Program-made: the position numbers and the translations under genes
Assembly (NCBI GenBank): GCA_003265435.1
Contig: NOXC01000007.1
Location: 62,001 to 126,000, forward strand
Reading direction: 5' to 3'
Length of the DNA: 64,000 bases
DNA from: Cellvibrionaceae bacterium AOL6
GTDB taxonomy: Bacteria > Pseudomonadota > Gammaproteobacteria > Pseudomonadales > Cellvibrionaceae
Part shown: positions 10,852 through 19,826 of the stretch, one piece after another
How positions within the stretch are numbered: position 1 is the stretch's first letter
Layout of the letters: each line of letters opens with the position of its first letter
The notes under the pieces: model-generated
The model's database searches: none
What the model was told of the DNA's origin: nothing
What the model saw: the letters and a program-made list of their open reading frames with translations, nothing else

Positions 10852-10855
10852 ACAG
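10840..10855 (-). promoter_or_regulatory. LexA (SOS) box of recA
   Basis: CTGTATATGCAAACAG fits the gammaproteobacterial LexA consensus CTGT-N8-ACAG exactly at the outer bases. It lies about 160 bases upstream of the recA ATG and covers the predicted -35 element. Confidence 0.85.
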
Positions 10856-10886
10856 ATATAGGTTTTTATACAGTATTTCTACCTAT

Positions 10887-11396
10887 CTATCGAGATGCGT
10901 GATCTCGAAGCCAGGCCAGCATCATGCTGAGCGCGTGCCGCACGGCTGCGGCGCGCACCTCGGCGCGACTTCCGGGGAAGTGGTACCGTTCTGCATGCCA
11001 TTGATCCGCACTGCCCCAGGCAAACCAGACCGTGCCCACAGGCTTCTCATCAGAGCCGCCTCCCGGCCCGGCAATCCCGCTGATCGCAACACCAAGGTCG
11101 GCCCTGTCAGCCTTTAGTGCCCCTTCAAGCATGCGCTCGACAACAGGGCCACTAACCGCACCAAAGTCGTCAATCAGCTCTGCGGGCACGCCCAGCATGT
11201 CCGTTTTGGCCCGGTTGCTGTAGGTCACAAAGCCGCGCTCAAACCAGGCCGAGCTCCCTGCCACGTCCGTGATCGATGCCGCAACGCCACCCCCGGTGCA
11301 GGACTCCGCCACGGTCACACGCATGCCCCTGTTTAAAAGCTCGTGCCCCAGAGCTTCGGCTAGCGAGAACATCTCGCCATTCGCCTGTAATGTCAT
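10887..11396 (-). CDS. pncC: CinA C-terminal family nicotinamide-nucleotide amidohydrolase (PncC)
   Basis: A 169-residue single-domain CinA-C protein, which deamidates nicotinamide mononucleotide to nicotinate mononucleotide in NAD recycling. Hallmarks are VTVAESCTGGGVAASITDVAGSSAWFERGFVTYSN at the N-terminal half and AISGIAGPGGGSDEKPVGTVWFAW in the middle. The order cinA-recA-recX is typical of pseudomonads and Cellvibrio relatives. The SOS box sits between its stop and recA, so recA has its own regulated promoter. In those relatives mutS is a close neighbour on the other side; here it is 47 kb away. Confidence 0.92.
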   Translation of the reverse strand: MTLQANGEMFSLAEALGHELLNRGMRVTVAESCTGGGVAASITDVAGSSAWFERGFVTYSNRAKTDMLGVPAELIDDFGAVSGPVVERMLEGALKADRADLGVAISGIAGPGGGSDEKPVGTVWFAWGSADQWHAERYHFPGSRAEVRAAAVRHALSMMLAWLRDHASR

Positions 11397-11576
11397 GTTT
11401 CTACTCCCTCACTTTGGCTGAGTACGACGGCACATGCACCCCCATCCCGTCACCTCGCCACGACATGAAATCGTGCTCAATGATTAAACGTTCGACTCAT
11501 TTTACAAGCAAATTGTTGCGACTTTGACACACACCGCGCTCGCGACTTTCCGTTCGGCGTCAGTGCGCCTAAACTA
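11397..11576. other. Intergenic region upstream of pncC
   Basis: About 180 bases between the pncC start and the inverted-repeat element. It should hold the pncC promoter. I see no clear boxes or repeats in it. Confidence 0.4.
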
Positions 11577-11840
11577 GGGCCTGTTGACACTAATTTCATA
11601 CGCTCTGCTGGAGTCTGTATTTCCAGACTGCAAGGCGCTTTGAACGGTGGTTTAGCGAGCTAAATGAGTGAAAAGCAACGCAGCAGGGTGGAAATACAGA
11701 CCCAGCCCTTCGGGTTGCCATCAAAATCCCTCTCTCTGCGTTGTTTGTCGCTTGTTTAGAGTCATTAAACGGCCCTCCGCACGCCTTGATAGAGAAATTT
11801 TGATGGCAACAGAGCGCATGAAATTAGTGTCAACAGGCCC
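11577..11840. mobile_element. 264-bp MITE-like element with 23-bp perfect terminal inverted repeats
   Basis: The left end starts GGGCCTGTTGACACTAATTT (11577 onward, 23 bases to 11599). The right end at 11818-11840 is its exact reverse complement. Similarity continues inward for about eight more bases with one mismatch (CGCTCTG on both sides). Two nested inverted repeats lie inside: GTCTGTATTTCCA against TGGAAATACAGAC, and GCCATCAAAAT against ATTTTGATGGC. No transposase and no convincing coding frame lie inside, and I see no target-site duplication in the flanks. This structure fits a non-autonomous element or a long palindromic intergenic repeat. It sits just upstream of the DUF4124 gene at the left boundary of the island. 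Confidence 0.75.
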
Positions 11841-11872
11841 GACAAAGGACTCGATAACAAGGAAACAACCCT

Positions 11873-12322
11873 GTGGGTAAGCTCATTTTCAAAATCGCGG
11901 TCATGCTCATTATCGTCGTGGGCATGTCCAATTACGTAATGTACATCATGACGGGGAAATCGCCTTTCTCCTTTAGCGGCAATGGCCCTTCACTCCCCAA
12001 CGCGCCTTCGATGTCAGACCTGGTTCCAGCCGGCAAACAAACCGCATATAAATGGACCGACGCAAATGGCGTCGTGCATTATTCGTCAGAACCCCCACCG
12101 GAAGGCCAGCAAGCGACCGAGCTGGAGGTCGATCCTAACGCAAATTTAATCCAGGGTTTGCGCGAGGCGCCCGCAGACAACCCGGCGCCTGCGGCCACTC
12201 CCGAGGCGGTCATGCCCCAGGGCCATGTCTATGACCCGCGCACGATTCAAAAACTGATGGACGACGCAAAACAGGTTCAAGAAACCTTAAATGAGCGCTA
12301 TGAGGGGCTCGAAGAGCTATAA
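11873..12322 (+). CDS. DUF4124-type envelope protein
   Basis: A 149-residue protein with an N-terminal membrane helix or uncleaved signal (about 4-28, FKIAVMLIIVVGMSNYVMYIM) followed by a DUF4124 domain recognised by YKWTDANGVVHYSSEPPPEG (about 59-80). A low-complexity Ala/Pro stretch and a short helical tail follow. DUF4124 proteins are envelope proteins of unknown function, common in Gammaproteobacteria. The start is GTG 11873 with AAGGA about nine bases upstream. It begins only 32 bases after the inverted-repeat element, so the element may carry or disturb its promoter. Confidence 0.75.
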   Translation: MGKLIFKIAVMLIIVVGMSNYVMYIMTGKSPFSFSGNGPSLPNAPSMSDLVPAGKQTAYKWTDANGVVHYSSEPPPEGQQATELEVDPNANLIQGLREAPADNPAPAATPEAVMPQGHVYDPRTIQKLMDDAKQVQETLNERYEGLEEL

Positions 12323-12330
12323 CACCCCCT

Positions 12331-12369
12331 AGCAGGCGGTGCTGACACACCGACCAAAACCCGCCTGCT
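12331..12369. repeat. Hairpin after the DUF4124 gene
   Basis: AGCAGGCGG at 12331-12339 pairs with CCGCCTGCT at 12361-12369 around a 21-base loop, nine bases after the stop codon. No T-run follows, so a terminator role is only possible. Confidence 0.45.
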
Positions 12370-12530
12370 CAATCCTCCCCAGACTTCTCCCCCGATCACA
12401 CCGTTGAACGTGAACCTTTTCACAAATTAAGCGAACGTCCGTCTCAGCTTAGCCCTGAGCACACCAACATACTTGTATCACATGCTACGATCTACCCACC
12501 TGACCATCTTACACATTGCTAGGCTGCCTT

Positions 12531-14570
12531 ATGCATCATGGACCCCCTCGTCACTCACGCCACACACTTAAAACGCTGTCGCTGATTATTGGAAGTCTCT
12601 CGACGAGTATTGGATTTGCGGCGCCGACCCTAGAACAAGAAATAAAAATTACCGATATCGGACTGCATTTCGACGGAACCAAACGAACTAGCAACCGCAA
12701 TGACCCCGAGGTAATAAACGATGAAGCCTACCATTACTATTTCGGGTCCCGCATAACTCCCCACGGGGACTCGATTAAAAAACACAAGCATTTTGTGTTT
12801 ATGACATGGTACCGAGGGGGGAAAACAGATCGGCACGTCATGCTCAGTCGATACAATACACAAACGGGCAGTATCGCGACTATAGAGTTTCCTCATCGCC
12901 ATACTGGCTACCAAAACCAATGGTGGATTGGCGAATCGCACAACACGATCGCGGTAGGCATCAGCCCAATCGACGATACGATTCATTTACTGTACGACAT
13001 GCATGCCTACAGTCAGAACAAGCCTTCTGACGGCAGCCTCGCAGATGACTATTTTCGCTATTCCTACTCGCTTCCCGGAGCTGCCGTAGTTGAAGACGAT
13101 GAATTTACCTTGGATCAATTCGTTAAGGATGTGAGTCGTGTCAGCGAAGGGGAAAACGACTACAAACACCTCAGTTTGACGGGACGCATTGATCACGCAA
13201 ATTTTTCTGGTTTAACCTATCCAACTTTTTTCCTCAATACCGATGGCACTCTATTGATGTCGATGAGGGAAGGAGGAAATAACAACGGGGCCTACAAGTT
13301 CTCCCGCTACGAGCCCGACCAAAAGAAATGGACAGACTTTTATCAATTTAACACCCTCAACGCAAAGAGCTTCGGCGAGCGCTTTAACTGGGGTTTATAT
13401 GGAAGTATGAAATACCTAAATGGCAAGTTGGGCATTGGTTACCAGCGCCGATCTGCCAACAATAACGACAAATACCTCTATCAAAATGGATTTTATTATG
13501 CGTACTCTGATCACCCAGACGGAGCTGAGCAATGGAGAACCCATGATGACATGCCGATTGATATACCGCTCATCGACTCGGACGAGATTAAAATATACGA
13601 ACCCGGAAATCTCGTCCCGACTACCGCTAAAAACCAAGTGTATATTGTAGGCGGATTTGATTGGACAACCACTGCTCGAGGCGATGTTCATTTTATCGGG
13701 AAAGTCAGAGACACGGAAAACGACATCCGGGTCAATGTCCATACTTACAAACCCGCTGACAGCAGCGCTTTTATTACTTCAACGAATTTCTCTGGAGCAG
13801 ATGAACTCTATACGTCAGGTGATTATGTTTACATTATTGGATTGAAAAATGGGCGCCCCTACATAGAACAAGCACTAGGCGGAACAAATGACTTTACACA
13901 AATTTACGCACAGTCTGGTGGAAGACAGTTTAGACACGGAAACGTCTATATTCACGAAGGTAAACTGTACTACTACCTTATGGAAAAACGCTCAGGCAGT
14001 GCACAACCTGTGTACTTGCAGATCATCGATTTAGACCTCCCCCCTGCACCTACGCCAGCACCAACACCTACTCCGGTACCCACTCCTATGCCGACACCGG
14101 AGCCTACTCCTGTACCGACACCGGAACCAACTCCTGTATCGACACCGGAACCAACTCCTGTATCGACACCAGAACCAACTCCTGTGCCGACACCGGAACC
14201 AACGCCTGTACCGACACAGGAACCAACGCCTGTACCGACACCGGAACCAACTCCAGAACCGACACCGACACCGGCACCAACTCCAGTGCCTGCACCTACG
14301 CCAGCACCTAGCCCAACTTTAGCTCCAATCCCAATTCCGACCCCAGAGCCAACACCAGTGGTTTCTCCATCCCCGACAGCCACGCCGCTTCCCACGCCGG
14401 AATCTACCCCCAACCCTTCAGAGCCTGATGGCAACGACCAAAACAACTCTCTGTTGGGTGGAGGGAGTTCAAGCGGAGGAGGAAGTACCTCACTGTTTTT
14501 CTTAATCGCGCTGATGAGCGCAATGACGGCGCGATTAAAGAAGAGCGGAAAAACAGCAGAGGAAAACTAG
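12531..14570 (+). CDS. Secreted PL24-like (ulvan lyase family) BNR-repeat polysaccharide lyase
   Basis: From ATG 12531 (an in-frame TTG at 12516 is less likely) this is 679 residues. It has a signal peptide, a BNR_4 seven-blade propeller of about 480 residues, a long Pro-Thr-Glu linker and a tail with [10 protein letters not shown], a hydrophobic stretch and basic residues. The propeller contains [18 protein letters not shown] and [19 protein letters not shown]. The His of ESHN and the His of YDMH are 21 residues apart, the spacing I recall for the catalytic His146/His167 of the PL24 lyase LOR_107. Such enzymes cut sulphated rhamnose-uronate chains by beta-elimination. No sulphatase or rhamnosidase is in the window, so ulvan is a candidate substrate, not a proven one. 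The tail resembles GlyGly-CTERM sorting signals. Confidence 0.65.
   Translation: MHHGPPRHSRHTLKTLSLIIGSLSTSIGFAAPTLEQEIKITDIGLHFDGTKRTSNRNDPEVINDEAYHYYFGSRITPHGDSIKKHKHFVFMTWYRGGKTDRHVMLSRYNTQTGSIATIEFPHRHTGYQNQWWIGESHNTIAVGISPIDDTIHLLYDMHAYSQNKPSDGSLADDYFRYSYSLPGAAVVEDDEFTLDQFVKDVSRVSEGENDYKHLSLTGRIDHANFSGLTYPTFFLNTDGTLLMSMREGGNNNGAYKFSRYEPDQKKWTDFYQFNTLNAKSFGERFNWGLYGSMKYLNGKLGIGYQRRSANNNDKYLYQNGFYYAYSDHPDGAEQWRTHDDMPIDIPLIDSDEIKIYEPGNLVPTTAKNQVYIVGGFDWTTTARGDVHFIGKVRDTENDIRVNVHTYKPADSSAFITSTNFSGADELYTSGDYVYIIGLKNGRPYIEQALGGTNDFTQIYAQSGGRQFRHGNVYIHEGKLYYYLMEKRSGSAQPVYLQIIDLDLPPAPTPAPTPTPVPTPMPTPEPTPVPTPEPTPVSTPEPTPVSTPEPTPVPTPEPTPVPTQEPTPVPTPEPTPEPTPTPAPTPVPAPTPAPSPTLAPIPIPTPEPTPVVSPSPTATPLPTPESTPNPSEPDGNDQNNSLLGGGSSSGGGSTSLFFLIALMSAMTARLKKSGKTAEEN
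14041..14410 (+). repeat. Pro-Thr-Glu linker tandem repeats in the PL24-like gene
   Basis: Imperfect repeats of about 24 bases (core ACACCGGAACCAACTCCTGT) encode [20 protein letters not shown]-type linker. Near-identical units at 14090-14250 are likely to vary in number between strains. Confidence 0.85.
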
Positions 14571-14574
14571 GCTG

Positions 14575-14623
14575 CCAAGCCGCGCTAAAAGAATAGGTGA
14601 CTTTTTTGGCGCGGCTTGGTTTT
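14575..14623 (+). terminator. Terminator after the PL24-like gene
   Basis: CCAAGCCGCGC (14575-14585) pairs perfectly with GCGCGGCTTGG (14609-14619), followed by TTTT. It lies just after the stop of the lyase gene and before the convergent GH5 gene. Confidence 0.7.
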
Positions 14624-14685
14624 AGATTGAATTCGTTGTAGGGAAGCGTCCCTATACTACTTTGTTGAAAGCAAATTCATGCAGG

Positions 14686-17248
14686 TTAGAGACTTGGCTC
14701 TAGAAAACGCCACCTTTGAGCGAGAGTAGCATCATCAGCACGTGTATCCACGTTTGCGCCGTTATTGTCGCCTCCCAACACTTGCCCTAATACCTCCGAA
14801 CCGCCATTTACGCGAAGAATAAAGCTGCCGTCACTCTGCGCTTCTATCCGCCATTCTTGATTTAGGTTCCCGACGCATTGCCATTGATGTACATTATTTG
14901 AACCCGAATCGGCATCAAGACAAGCCCCGCTGTGCTCGGCAACTAAGATATAGCGTCCCTCACCAAGCGGCTCAACCGCCCAATGTTGATTTCCTCCCCC
15001 AGAATAGTCCCAAGTCTGAACATTCGCGCCATTCGCGTTTGAAATACCGGCCACGTCGAGTACTCGCCCACTCGCCTCGTTGACGATCGCATAGGTTCCC
15101 GGTGCGATCTCGCTAGGCTGAGTTACTCCATCATTTAGCCTAAAATCTACCCAATTAATATTCACGCCTCCTGCTAGGATCAGCACCCGAACATCGTGTA
15201 TACCTTCTGCAATCTGTACCGGCAAAGTTGTACTCGCCCACTGCTGCCAACCACCGGTTGAAGGGACTTCAATCACTCCACGAGCTTCACCATCAAGTAG
15301 CAACTGTAAACGGCCACCACCGGGATCACTGGCAACGCGAAATGTGACGTCATAAGTTCCTGTCTGTGCCACTTCAATGCGGCCCAAATCTACCCAATCT
15401 CCTGCATCAGTCCAGCCAATATTATCCCCACCACCCGCATCCGATGTAGGCTCTATTTGCACCCCAAACATGTCGCAGTAGGACTCAGCTTCCAACTTTA
15501 TGGGTATCGGAAAGATAGGCCCCTCACAAGGCGACGGAGTGGGCGTGGGACTTGGCGTAGGGAGTTCAGCGGCTAACCAGTTCAAATTCACGCCAGAACT
15601 TTCGAAGCGTACGCTTAAAATGTGTTCACCCGCCGGTATGTAGACTTCTGTATCGCTCGTGACATAGCGTTGCCACTCACCAGTAACAGGCAGTGACATG
15701 GAACCCAAAGCCTCCTCATTGAGCAGGAGACTCACCGACCCGGGGTGTTCATACACCGCTGCACGCAATTGAAATCGGTACACGTCGTCTTCTGCAACCT
15801 CGACTTTGTACTCCAACCAGTCACCCACATCTACCCAGCCTACGTTTTGAGCTCCGTCTATGTCACCCGTTGTTTCCAGCTGAATCCCCTGAGACGCGCA
15901 AAAAACCTTCGGCTTCTATACGGCCCGGCAACGCCATCGCTGATGCGGTGTCACAGGTGACAACTGGGCCAGGGGAATCGCCTGCCGAAGGTTGAATGGC
16001 GTCATAGAATCCGCCGTGCCAAATGTGGCTAGGGTGCCCGTTAACGATATTATTTTGAGCAAAGCGAATCATGCCCGGATAGGAATCTGTAGGCGCCGTG
16101 CCGCCATTGTTAATAAACTGTTTGACTCGCTCATAATTAGTGTCGCTCGGAATGGTCCACAAGGTTTTGTCATGCGACATTTTTTTGAATGACCAAGGGT
16201 AGTAGCCAGCTAGATGTTGTTTCGCCCAATCGGCAATCGCCTTGAGATTGCTTTCATCGGTTTCGCCAAATTCTCCGATAATTAATGGGATCCCGAGTCT
16301 GTTAGTAATTTCCTCCCTCCCCATGGTATCAGCCAGAGGACCGTAGTGATGAATCTGATACACAAGGTTGTGATCCCACTGCGTAGTAACGCCACTCGCG
16401 GCCTGCACATCCGGGGCCTGCCAATCAATTTTTGTCAAATCGGATCCCCACCAGCTGCCTTCCGCCACAATCATGTGATTGGGGTCCACTTCCCTGATCG
16501 CATCACGTAAGGTCACTAACGAACTCAACAGTTCTAACTCGCGCCCCGGTTGTGGAACGGGCTCGTTAATTAAGTCATAGCCGAGAATCATAGGCTCATC
16601 TCGATAATAAGCAGCAATGTGTCGCCATACCGCAGCGGCAGTTTCAACGTTATCCCCATCCCAGAATTTTACCGTATCACGCGGCTGCGACGCGTTAGAA
16701 TTCACATTATCGGCATGGTCCCCCGGATTCTGGTAACCGGGCGCAGCATGCATATCTAATAGCACGTAGATATTGTGTGTTCGGCAATGTTCAAGTAAGG
16801 CATCAATATACTGAAAGCCATGATCTCGAGGCGCACCATTCCCCCAAAACATGTTGTAGTGAAACGGAACGCGTACCGTATTAAAGCCCAACTGTTTTAG
16901 ATCCGCTATGGCACTACCTTCCACGTAGTTCAAGCGCCACTCATGCTCAAACTGCAAGGCCTTCTCCATGCTCCCAAACGCTTCACTTAAGGAATGCAGG
17001 AATTGTGTGTGTGTTCGATAATTAAAATCGCCCATCATCAGATACCCTTCCCACAACAGCCAGTTGCCCAAATTAATACCACTAAGGTACAGCGGCTCAC
17101 CATCCGGGGTAACGATGGAAGTCCCTTCCGTTCGCACAAATTCAGCGTTCGACTGCGCGGCTCCTAACATCGCCAAGACTAGCGCAAAACTACCTACCAA
17201 CTTAGGTAAGGCGTGCCTTAAGCTACGAATTTTCTGTTTGAATTTCAT
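14686..17248 (-). pseudogene. Secreted GH5 glucanase-CBM6-CBM6-ricin lectin protein, frameshifted
   Basis: Starting at ATG 17248, the frame encodes a signal peptide and a GH5 domain (about 40-430): GINLGNWLLWEGY, acid/base Glu in YDLINEP, nucleophile Glu in LIIGEFGE. It stops at 15863 shortly after IEAEG. A second frame (from about 15910 to 14686) continues as CBM6, a short PTPSPTP linker, a second CBM6 (LEAESYCDMFGVQIEPTSDAGGG) and a ricin-type lectin. Removing one T from the T6 run (plus 15900-15905) joins them as IEAEGFCASQGIQLETTGD, a textbook CBM6 start, so the intact gene is one protein of about 850 residues. GINLGNWL-type GH5 enzymes often act on beta-1,3 or mixed beta-glucans; this is inference. 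As read, the truncated form would keep the catalytic domain but lose all binding modules. Confidence 0.8.
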
Positions 17249-17337
17249 GTTGATTGCTGCCTCTTTATATCTATTTTTGTTGGTGTTTTTGCAGCGACGA
17301 CACACACCCACTGCGACGAAATATCACGTTCCAAACT

Positions 17338-17359
17338 AAAAAAACGCCCCCAAGGGGGC
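17338..17359 (-). terminator. Terminator after the GH3 gene
   Basis: On the minus strand GCCCCC-TT-GGGGGC (plus 17346-17359) is followed by a G and seven Ts (plus 17345-17338), about 40 bases after the GH3 stop. Confidence 0.75.
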
Positions 17360-17395
17360 AAAGCCGCAGTGGGCGAAGGAGAGTGCCTCAGAAGA

Positions 17396-19678
17396 CTATC
17401 TAAGTAGAAAGCTGTCGTGCAATCCGGACTGAGCATCGGGAGCAATCCACACATCAAACTCGCCACGCTCCAATATAGGTTCTGGACCGTCGCCGTAGAA
17501 CGCCAACTGATCGGTCGTAAGTTCAAACAACACAACCTTGGACTCTCCAGGCGCCAAGCGTACAAGCGAAAAATCTTTCAGCTCTCGCACAGGCCGTACA
17601 ATACTGGCCACACGGTCTCGCACATACAATTGCACTACCTCTTCCGCTTCCACCTCCCCCACATTGGTAAGTGTGACGCTGGCCTTAAGCGTTTCGCCAA
17701 TACCGATTTCTGAATGACTCAAGCGAAGGTCGCTGTATTTAAATTCGCTGTAGGTCAAACCATAACCAAATGGATATTGAGGAAGATGACCATAGTCGAG
17801 GTGATTGGAAGAATTTCCCGGTGCATGCTGAAATACGCCCTGTTCAATGTCATACATGCGCGTATAGTTCTCATCAGTAGCCGGTCGCCCTGTCGCTAAA
17901 TGATTGTAATAAATGGGAATCTGTCCTTCAGAAATAGGCCATGTGAGAGGCAAGCGCCCTTTCGGGGAAAAGTCTCCGTAGAGCACATCAACCAGCGCTG
18001 GCCCGGCCATCGTACCAGGGTGCCACGCCATCATAAGTGCATCGACAAGCTTATCGCTGCCATCAAGAGCGAGAGGACGGCCCGCCATAATGACCATAAC
18101 AACAGGCTTACCGGTCTGCACTAAGAGGTCAACCAATTCTCGTTGTGCTCCCGGCAAGCTGATATCCCCTCGACTGTGACCCTCCCCAGAGAGAATCGAT
18201 TCTTCACCCGCAACATAGAGGATTACATCGACTTTTTTAAGCGCCTTTGCTGCAGACGAAAAATTCTTTGTTGAGCGGTCTCGAGAGTTTTCCAAGATTG
18301 GAATATATCGAACCTGCTTTTCCCCAATGCGTTCCTGTAACGCCGGTAAGAGGCTTCTGCTGTCCTCTTTAGAGCCATCGTAGATCCATGTTCCCAACTG
18401 CTCGTGGGGAACATCCGCCAGAGGGCCGACAAGCCCAATGCGTTGGTTTGTTCTCAAGGGAAGCACGCTGTTCCTATTCTCTAACAGAACAAAGCTTTCA
18501 CGGGCTGCTCGCCGAGCCTGCTCGAGATACTCAGGTCTTAGCCAAGGGTCCTCCACCGCCGGAGGCATGGGGTGCTGGAACAAGCCTAAATTGATCTTCG
18601 CTCTCAGCATATTCCGAACCGCCTGATCAACTTGCGCCATTGACACTACTCCTTCACTTATCAGCGAAGCCAAGTGGTGCTCGTAGGTACGCGTGTACAT
18701 TTCAAAATCGACCCCAGCGTTGAGCGCGCTCGCCGCGGCCGCTTTAGTGTCCTCAGCAAATCCGTGTGGAATCATTTCGGCCACTGCGTTCCAGTCACTC
18801 ACTACAAAGCCTGGGAAATTCCACTCCCCGCGTAGAATATCGGTCATCAAAAATCGATTCCCGGTCGCAGGGACGCCATTGAGCGTACTGTAGGACGTCA
18901 TAATGGACGCCAAACCTTCTTCCACCCCCGCTTTAAAAGGGGGAAGGTAGATATTTCTCAATTCATGCAGAGGTACGTTCACAGTCGCATAGTCTCGACC
19001 TGCCTCACCCGCACCGTATGCCGCAAAGTGCTTGGCTGTCGCTGCCAGCGCAGTGGGATTAGACAGATCATCTGTTTGAAATCCGCGAATCATTGCCGCG
19101 CCTAAGCGTGAAGTCAGCAGCGGGTCCTCGCCCAACGATTCAGCGATTCGCCCCCAGCGAGCATCTCGACTTAAATCAATCATCGGAGCAAATGTCCAAC
19201 GTATTCCTACACTACTGGCTTCCAGAGCGGCCACACCTGCCCCCACTTCAACGACATCAGCATTCCAGCTCGCCGCCTGCCCGAGAGGAATAGGAAATAT
19301 GGTTTTGTATCCGTGTATTACATCCTGGCCGAATAGCAGAGGAATGCCCATCCGGCTCCCTTCCACTGCGGCACGTTGAAGCTTTTCAAAGGCAACAGGA
19401 TCCAGCTTGTTCGCACTGACATTGAGAAAACCACCAACTTTCCCTTTACGCACATCTTCTAGTACTCGCGCCATCGCATCTTCCGAATCAGCCATACTCC
19501 AGTCTCGTAAAGAGAGCTGACCAAGCTTTTCTTCAAGTGTCAGCGCCGAAAGAATTTCCTCGACTCTTTCGTCGATAGGATTCGACAATTGGCTGACTTG
19601 AGCATGCACCTCACTAGCGTCTGCCTTCATAAAAATTGCAGCCATCAGAAAAGTCATAAAATATCTGAATAACATCAT
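17396..19678 (-). CDS. bglX: Periplasmic GH3 beta-glucosidase (BglX type)
   Basis: A 760-residue exo-acting beta-glucosidase with an N-terminal signal peptide (MMLFRYFMTFLMAAIFMKADA). It has the GH3 N-terminal barrel with FGQDVIHGYKTIFPIPLGQAASWN and the nucleophile Asp in GFVVSDWNAVAEM (near residue 300), the GH3 C-terminal domain with GEGHSRGDISLPGAQRELV, and an Fn3-like C-terminal domain. The length and order match BglX. It would finish beta-glucan oligosaccharides made by the two GH5 enzymes beside it. The three enzymes and the TonB receptor are on the same strand, which suggests one laminarin or mixed-linkage glucan locus; glucose is the expected product. Confidence 0.92.
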   Translation of the reverse strand: MMLFRYFMTFLMAAIFMKADASEVHAQVSQLSNPIDERVEEILSALTLEEKLGQLSLRDWSMADSEDAMARVLEDVRKGKVGGFLNVSANKLDPVAFEKLQRAAVEGSRMGIPLLFGQDVIHGYKTIFPIPLGQAASWNADVVEVGAGVAALEASSVGIRWTFAPMIDLSRDARWGRIAESLGEDPLLTSRLGAAMIRGFQTDDLSNPTALAATAKHFAAYGAGEAGRDYATVNVPLHELRNIYLPPFKAGVEEGLASIMTSYSTLNGVPATGNRFLMTDILRGEWNFPGFVVSDWNAVAEMIPHGFAEDTKAAAASALNAGVDFEMYTRTYEHHLASLISEGVVSMAQVDQAVRNMLRAKINLGLFQHPMPPAVEDPWLRPEYLEQARRAARESFVLLENRNSVLPLRTNQRIGLVGPLADVPHEQLGTWIYDGSKEDSRSLLPALQERIGEKQVRYIPILENSRDRSTKNFSSAAKALKKVDVILYVAGEESILSGEGHSRGDISLPGAQRELVDLLVQTGKPVVMVIMAGRPLALDGSDKLVDALMMAWHPGTMAGPALVDVLYGDFSPKGRLPLTWPISEGQIPIYYNHLATGRPATDENYTRMYDIEQGVFQHAPGNSSNHLDYGHLPQYPFGYGLTYSEFKYSDLRLSHSEIGIGETLKASVTLTNVGEVEAEEVVQLYVRDRVASIVRPVRELKDFSLVRLAPGESKVVLFELTTDQLAFYGDGPEPILERGEFDVWIAPDAQSGLHDSFLLR

Positions 19679-19784
19679 TTAGTACTCCAAGCGACAGGGT
19701 CTTATTTTTCAACAGCAAGACACGAGCCCGAACGGATCAAGACTATGCCGCCACAATAAGTGTTAGTATTTTTGGTTGGTCGCA

Positions 19785-19805
19785 CCCGCGCAGAACCGCG
19801 CGGGC
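19785..19805. repeat. GC-rich hairpin between the GH5 and GH3 genes
   Basis: CCCGCGC and GCGCGGG flank a short loop, about 20 bases after the GH5 lipoprotein stop. No T-run follows on the minus strand, so it may stabilise the mRNA rather than terminate. Confidence 0.4.
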
Positions 19806-19826
19806 ACGAAGGGTGAGTAAGTTGGA

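Noticed and set aside
11577-11880. A small coding gene in the inverted-repeat element
   Set aside because: The open frame across the element has no domain, depends on the palindromic repeats and overlaps the DUF4124 start.
13973-14446. 157-codon Gly/Val-rich minus-strand frame in the PL24-like gene
   Set aside because: Antisense of the Pro-Thr-Glu linker repeats, no start signals or domain.
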